A program made the translations under genes and the position numbers. This document shows, in pieces, positions 58,043 to 64,000 of a stretch of DNA of 64,000 bases (positions within the stretch are counted from its first letter, which is position 1; each line of letters begins with the position of its first letter). The stretch comes from Carex sylvatica (taxonomy: Eukaryota; Streptophyta; Magnoliopsida; Poales; Cyperaceae): contig CAXKVR010000007.1 of NCBI GenBank assembly GCA_964058845.1, forward strand, positions 1 to 64,000. The letters are read 5' to 3'. The notes beneath the pieces are model-generated. The model was not told where the DNA came from. It saw only the letters and a program-made list of their open reading frames with translations, and ran no database searches.

Positions 58043-58468
58043 ACCGGAGATAGGGGTGTTCATTGGGTCTGGTTTAGTCGATTTTGAACCGAACCGAATT
58101 AGTTTGGACTAAACAGTTTGGTTTTTTCGGTTTAATATGGTTCGGTTCGGTTTGCAAATTTTCAAAACCAAAATAACCCAACCAACCAAATTTTTATATA
58201 TTATAAATTTGGTCCAGACTACTCCACTTTATTTCTTAATATACTTTGGTTTATTATAAATCAATTACTTTAAATAAAAAATAATATATTTCAGTTTGAA
58301 CAGAACAAACAGAACGAATCGAAATAAAACTTTAATTTGGTTCAGTTCGGTTCTAATACTAAATCGGTTCGGTTCTCTTCTTGAAACCGAATTATCACTT
58401 TAGTTTGCCTAATTCGGTTCGGTTTAAATTGAAACCGATCCGAACCGATGAACACCCCTAACCGGAGA
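58043..58468. mobile_element. hAT MITE with perfect 8-bp target duplication
   Basis: The element is 58051-58460 (410 bp), starting TAGGGGTGTTCAT and ending ATGAACACCCCTA, inverted. It is flanked on both sides by ACCGGAGA (58043-58050 and 58461-58468), the 8-bp duplication of hAT transposons. Internally it is rich in GGTTCGGTTCGG and its complement CCGAACCGAA, giving it strong foldback potential. No transposase. Confidence 0.95.
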
Positions 58469-59089
58469 TGATATTTTGACTTCTCATTATTTTTGAGGAC
58501 CTCATGTCATAAAAACAACACTCAATAATCGATAATTACTAAATTATTAAAAAAATTTGACAACTAATCTATAAATTTACAAACCACCATGTACCATATG
58601 AAAGAGAGCTAGGAAAACTAAATATTGGGGTAAACAAAAGAGCTCTCTTTGTCTTTCAACTCTTTCTTCCTCTACAATTCTCTCTCTTTTACTAGCTTTT
58701 CAAGATCCAAATTCTCACTTCTAATAACAAAATATAAGAGACAAAATTCAACTTCATATAAAAAAAAACAGAATAGAAGGAACTAAATAACGAAATAGGA
58801 GGAACTAAATAACGAGATAAAGGACTAGCTTAATCATATCTATCAAAATTTTTACTAATATCCGATATTAAATAATAATTAATATAAATATCCATCATTT
58901 TTCAAAAAATTTAAAAATGCCCAATCTCTGAATTCTTGGCGGCTCAATTTGTTTTTGGTCCGCCGAGACTTTCACCCGTTGAATAACATTTTTTTTTTTT
59001 ATTTACACGGTGATGACTCTAAATAAGGCTACTAACTTTTAGTACATAAAATATATACCTAATTAACATAATTCTACTCTGTCGGATTA
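58469..59089. other. AT-rich spacer, nothing recognised
   Basis: No coding or bounded repeat features, apart from a duplicated GAGGAACTAAATAACGA motif near 58800. Confidence 0.5.
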
Positions 59090-59885
59090 CAAGCGCATAA
59101 TCCTACCATGTAGTAGTGTTGAGTCTCAATCCACAAGGATAGATTTATAAATGTTTAACAACATTATACTAGTCTAGGTTCTTCAGTTTGTTTGGTTTGT
59201 GTGTAATAATTAATAATAATAATAATAAAATAAGTATAGGGTGATTTTGCAGTTTAATTTGGTTAGATTTAGGAGGAGATGCTGATTGCTCTAAACCAAA
59301 GAATAGGGAGCCTCTAGGATTTTAGATGAAATCCTTCTAATTATCTCAAAATATATTTATGACACTCATGTTTACCTGTATGCGGCACTGCCACTAACCC
59401 TCACACGGTATAAGCCACCTTGCAGACAGAGCCGTACAACCCTACTTGGTTCAGTCTTATGCGTATTTGAAAGGTTTTCCGATTCTAAGATCGGCTTTCG
59501 GAGAACAATTCAGATTATCATATGTAATATAATTAAACCACTCACACTAATCTAATTAATCATATTATCCTATTACTCACTAAGTAATAACTCTAAATCC
59601 TACTTATAACAAGTAATAAATAAATTTTTAATTATAATTTTTGATGAGATCTAATCTATATCTTGCTAAGGGAGCCCATTGTGTTATAACCCTAGTCTTT
59701 GAACCGCTTGCCAAGCCTCATTAGCTAAAGTGCTTGGTACTTACTCGTATATATCTGTTACCATATACAATGGCCTTACATCTATTGGTATGTGGAGGAT
59801 ATTGGCATATAGTAGATAGAACTATATATGCAAGGATATATTTTAATAACATTCAAAGAATAACGAAATCTCAAATAGACATAAA

Positions 59886-59927
<42 letters not shown>

Positions 59928-60325
59928 TAAGGCTAGGGTGCTATGGGTTGTATAGAGGACTACGGTGCTACGGCTCAATATTCGAGTTTTTAAAATCCTA
60001 ACGATTGATCCGAACCGTTCATCTTGTTCTCCATATTAATTTGTGTTTGGAGACCAAATTTTATATTTTTTAGAAATTTTTTACTATTTTTTAGATAGTT
60101 AGAAAATCAAATATCTAAATGGTGCAAAATTATTTAGATCAAGTGATTTCTACCTATATAAAAGAATAGTAAAAAACTTCCAAAAAATGTAAAATTTTGT
60201 CTCCAAACACATATTAATATGAAAAACAAGATGAACGGTTTGGATCGACCGTTAGGATTTTAAAAAGTCGAATATTGAGCCGTAGCATCGTACCTCTCTA
60301 TGCAACCCATAACACCCTAGCCTTA

Positions 60326-60365
<40 letters not shown>

Positions 60366-61200
60366 ATATAGAATTTAATACATCCAAACCCTAGAGAAGA
60401 GAAGCTTAACTACTCAAAGCTCTGACAAAATAAAATTAATAAAATAAGAAAGACATAACCACAACCCTTGAAGATTGGAGACCCTTCTTCTTTAGATGAC
60501 GCCTTCTTCTTCTGCCTTGACCTTCGAGCGCTTTTTCTTCTCCAACTCTAGAATTTACACTCACTATTATGCTCTAATCTCCGAACTTACACAACTAAAA
60601 CATGCACACTAAATCCTATTACATGAGAGATTTATATAGTAATCCTAAGGGTGTAGCTCGAGAGAACATAGAGGCTATATTTAGCATTTATTGGCTAATA
60701 TTAGCCTCTCATGCCATAAATGGAGCTCCAATTTTAGACTTTCAATAATAGCAAGGCCTGCCATATCTGTACGTTCGTCGTTCTAGAAAGTTGCTTCTCA
60801 ACAGCTGAGATTTAATCCAAACTAGACAGTCCACGATTGGATCCTCGCATACGGCCTCTCTAACTAGCATGGCACTTCGACTTAGCCGAATTTTCTGTGA
60901 TTTCAACATGTTGCATATTGTGCACTTTATATGAGGTATTTGCATACTCCATATGATGCCCTATTTTGACACTTACTTCATAATTGGGCTAAATAGGATC
61001 TTTTTGCTATGTTTTCGGCCTAAATACACAACTTTCTCCAAAACCTACCAAAATACTAAAAATACGTTTGCGGTGAATAATTCAGAAAATTGGATACTTT
61101 GCATACGCTTTTCCACCATTTTTCGTACTAAAAAGTAGTAATTTTTGCTATATAAGTTGGCATTATCACACCCCCAAGCTTAAACTTTTGTTCGTCCTCG
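59090..61200. repeat. Probable non-coding retroelement-like repeat
   Basis: The stretch GTTGAGTCTCAATCCACAAGGA (59120) and, 2 kb on, ATCACACCCCCAAGCTTAAACT followed by TTGTTCGTCCTCGAACAA (61170) are, from memory, typical of non-coding LTR-type repeats in many plants. I could not locate LTR borders or a target duplication, and there is no coding capacity. Microsatellites (CA)n at 59889-59918 and (AT)n at 60330-60362 flank the foldback copy F3. Treat as tentative. Confidence 0.4.
59928..60325. mobile_element. Foldback MITE, copy F3
   Basis: Ends TAAGGCTAGGGTGCTATGGG and the inverse CCCATAACACCCTAGCCTTA, with the same arm sequence as F1 (GGAGACCAAATTTTATATTTT against AAAATGTAAAATTTTGTCTCC). It lies between CA and AT microsatellites. 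Confidence 0.88.
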
Positions 61201-61789
61201 AACAATCTAAGCAAAAAACTAGGGTTTAGGATAACTAAAAACGTCCTCACACAACATGACTTAGAAATAATTGAAAATTTTCTAAGCATTAACTAAAATA
61301 CAAAAAATGTGTACACAATTCCTAATATTTGTACTTGATGAATTTATAGACAATGGATACCTTTGCATTACCAACATTTCGATTTCAATTGAAATAATTT
61401 TGAAGATCACCTTATCTTAAAATCATTATGGTAAAATTAATCTTAAAAATATAATAATACTCAAATGTTCAATTCCCTCTAAGTTTTGATCCCTTATTTG
61501 AATATAAAGATTTGTAGTCTATTACCACGAGAAGTGTACCAATTACTGTTGTTCCCAATTACCACGAGAAGGAGGTAAAATATTATCCAATAAGTACTTA
61601 CATCATTTTGTACGGATCACATGTAGTTCTGTTTCCTTGTACGGTGTACTACTCAATTTGTTCTGCTTGAACGAACCCCGAACATATTAACAACATATAC
61701 ATATATATTACAGATGAATCTAAAAACATGCATGATAGATCAAAACAGGTGATTAATGGGCAAACCTTTGGAAAATATCTAAAATAATT

Positions 61790-64000
61790 TTTGCTAATGA
61801 AGTCCATGTTCTTCATCACAAAATAGCCGCATTCTCAGTCTTCCCTTTGTCTAGGACACTGAAATATGTATTATTTTAAACAAAATATAATTAGTAATGC
61901 AAGTAGAAATTACAATAAATTAGAATGATAAACTCAGATTGGAATATTTTCTTACCACATAGTCTCTAACATGTAGGCTGCTCCTTGTGGCCCGCTTCTT
62001 ATTATTTTTATTCCTTAGTAAGTATTGCCGATGAGCACTGAAAATAATACTAAAGGACAGTATGCAGTACCTATAAGTATATATTGGTATTTTGTGTTTT
62101 AAATTATATATATGAATTTGAATTACTTTCTAAGGTGTGTAATGAATAAAAATTCTTTGTATGGAACTAGCAACGAGTCCATCTTATAGACAGCAGAGAG
62201 TTGTGGCATTATACTGAAAAGCACCCAATGGACACTACAATTGAAGTAACAAAATAATAATAATACAAACTTGTTAAAAACATATAATAAATTACATGAG
62301 TATAATTAATGAACATCTTACCCTTGGTGGTATAATGCAAATACAAGTTTCTTTTCCTTATACTGTAGCAAGGCATCAACCAAGTACCCCATGGAAGTTT
62401 CATTGTAATGGGTTATATATGTTTCATAGATCAAATTTGAGTCCAGAAAAGCAATGTCACTATTGTTTTTTCTCAGTTGGAGGAATTATTGTCCTGCAAT
62501 ACCTGAAAATAACAAGTTTCAAAATATAAGGAAATAGTTAATTGTTGAAAGAATAAAAACCTTTAAAATTCGAAAGACTCACAATGTCCACACTTGTAGA
62601 ATAGAGATGTCAAGCTGATTGTACGTCATCATGTCCCTGATATCTTCGAAATCCACTGACATATGAGAACCCTTAGGCCGCAACACTCCAGGTCCTACAG
62701 GGCAGACGAAGCCTGCTCCATCATCCATTGGCACAGCAACATATATGTCATGCAGTGTTTGGAACTCAATCTCCAATTCTTCCAACGCCTTGGATTGACA
62801 AGCAGTTTTCGTCTGCCTATTGCCTTCTTGGCCATTTCAGCAGCCATATCCTCGGCCACCGCATTTTCCATATCCATCAAACCCCATTTGTTCCTGTTCA
62901 CCACTCTGCACAGTTTATATCATACTGCATGCAGTTCGTCACTATGTATTCATGCTCTAAACACACACGCACACACATGCGATGAATGCGTCACTATTGA
63001 GTAAGCCAGTTTAATTTAGGGGTTGGGGTTTAGGCATTTTTATTTTCCAAATATGCCCTTCTTTCACGTAGCAAGCCCAAATTATTGTGTAATTTTGTTA
63101 GAAAAATAAAATTGTATTTATTGATTTTACCTCATCGGTATCCCGTTCTTTGGCCATTGAATGCAATTTCTACGGCACCACGGAGTGAAACAATGTCATT
63201 TGCAACGTTCGGAATGGGAATTGGCATGAGATTATACATGTCATTTGTCAAGACCACATGTACCAGCATGTTACCTGATTCGAGGGGTCACCCATTTAGT
63301 GCCTCATCAGTATATTCCTTGGCTGGGAACACCCGGCCAAAGGCCAGAACAACTGGTCCAGCACCAAAGTTAACCATCAGATTGCAATTCCTAACCTCCT
63401 ACAGAACGAATCATACACGAATTTTTTTCACATGTTATTTTTCTTTGATAAGGTGACTTGTACATTAAAAAAAAATCAGCAAGCTAGAGAAGTGACTTGC
63501 CTGAATAAAATCCAAGGGCTCAACTTCTATAGCTTCTGCACCACTTCGTACGACACCTTGGGGGATGACTTGCAGAACTCCCAATGGTTGTCCCATCGGA
63601 GAGCATGCTCTTGCATCGTTAGCAGTTGTTGTGATCCCGATTCACCAGATTTCCCTTGTCGCAACTCTTGTACTTGAGTCTGTAGGTCTTCAACTTACTA
63701 AGCCAACCAGGTCATATAGGCTTTCTCGTATGCAGCTCGATTCCTTCTCTTGGATTTGGGTTCATTCACATTATCATAGTGAGCTGTCAAGGTAACTAAT
63801 CCACTAACACCCTTGGTTCGGCCTCCGTGCTCTGGATTTCCCAGTGTAACCATGAGTAAGTCCTTCTGCCTCTTAGGTGTCCACTTACCATCATTGAGCT
63901 CTTCTTTTTTTGTTTTGTTTAGATTACATAAGATACAATGAGTTAATTGATGATGTATTGAACGTACCATTTGAAGAAGGAATCATACTTACCAGGTTGT
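61790..64000 (-). pseudogene. CACTA accessory protein (Transposase_24, DUF8039-like, C48 peptidase-like), decayed
   Basis: Minus-strand remnants in the order of the second protein of plant CACTA/En-Spm elements. Right to left: a Transposase_24-type segment (RQKDLLMVTLGNPEHGGRTK, 63970-63700); a coiled-coil stretch (VEDLQTQVQELRQG, about 63685); after a likely intron with acceptor at 63399, a DUF8039-like segment (CNLMVNFGAGPVVLAFGRVF, 63398-63300) broken by a stop and a frameshift, its usual WPK motif surviving in another frame at 63150; EELEIEFQTLHDIYVAVPMD to SILQVWTL (62800-62580); an IAFLDSNLIYET segment near 62440; and a C48/ULP1-like cysteine site ECGYFVM at 61814-61834 preceded by CPRQRED and a stop. 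It continues beyond the right edge. Too damaged to work. Confidence 0.75.

Noticed and set aside
63085..63795. Plus-strand frames of 76-123 codons
   Set aside because: Antisense to the DUF8039-like and Transposase_24-like exons; the minus-strand reading shows family motifs and splice sites.
1..64000. CRISPR array, rRNA, tRNA genes or integrated DNA virus
   Set aside because: Tandem repeats present have no unique regular spacers; no conserved rRNA words or convincing tRNA arms were seen; no capsid, movement or Rep-like frame was recognised.

Overview
The window looks like nuclear DNA of a flowering plant. It is AT-rich (my impression, not computed), has intron-containing genes with GT..AG splice sites, families seen only in plants (DUF295 F-box proteins, CC-type NLR resistance proteins, CAN-type staphylococcal-like nuclease), Ty1/copia elements primed by initiator tRNA-Met, and CACTA, Mutator-like and hAT-like DNA transposons. 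I cannot name the species. Most of the window is transposon and decayed gene; I can defend only three loci with undamaged reading frames: a six-exon CAN-like nuclease (11826-15036, +), one F-box/DUF295 gene (35046-36086, -) and a solitary CC (Rx-N) domain gene (38432-38872, -).

Layout. 1-1634: 5' part of a minus-strand copia element whose LTR (1199-1634) cuts into an F-box/DUF295 copy (1640-2386). 4720-5487: one half of a dispersed 770-bp duplication (partner 15532-16316). 5834-8700: wrecked CACTA transposon with a TNP2-like transposase and a recognisable CACTA terminus. 10981-15036: a small Mutator-type MITE, TATA box and the CAN-like nuclease gene. 17060-18080: second F-box/DUF295 copy, frameshifted. 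18212-24240: a composite copia structure with three LTRs and a 1.7-kb inverted repeat, flanked by the direct repeat CACAT. 25700-25978: end of another CACTA element. 26904-33475: a very young, almost intact copia element with TSD TCATA. 35046-36086: intact F-box copy. 38432-38872: CC-only NLR-like gene. 40212-43301: cluster of foldback, hAT-like and Mutator-like non-autonomous elements inside an old tandem duplication (about 39.2-44.4 kb against 45.6-46.7 kb). 48297-48860: CACTA end with 59-bp tandem repeats. 50440-50990: rhamnogalacturonate lyase relic. 51802-52756: fourth F-box copy, which lost its F-box by a deletion carrying filler DNA. 57677-57980: CC exon of a second NLR relic, followed by a hAT MITE with a perfect 8-bp TSD. 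59090-61200: non-coding repeat with a foldback element. 61790-64000: minus-strand CACTA accessory protein (Transposase_24, DUF8039-like and C48/ULP1-like segments), decayed and running off the right edge.

The unifying theme is a dispersed F-box/DUF295 family, four copies in about 51 kb, spread by segmental duplication that carried flanking DNA along. Three copies are broken, each by a different route: retroelement insertion plus nonsense, small indels plus an element in the promoter, and F-box deletion with filler. Host genes are few and retroelements have landed repeatedly next to them. I found no CRISPR array, rRNA, convincing tRNA or bacterial-type operon.
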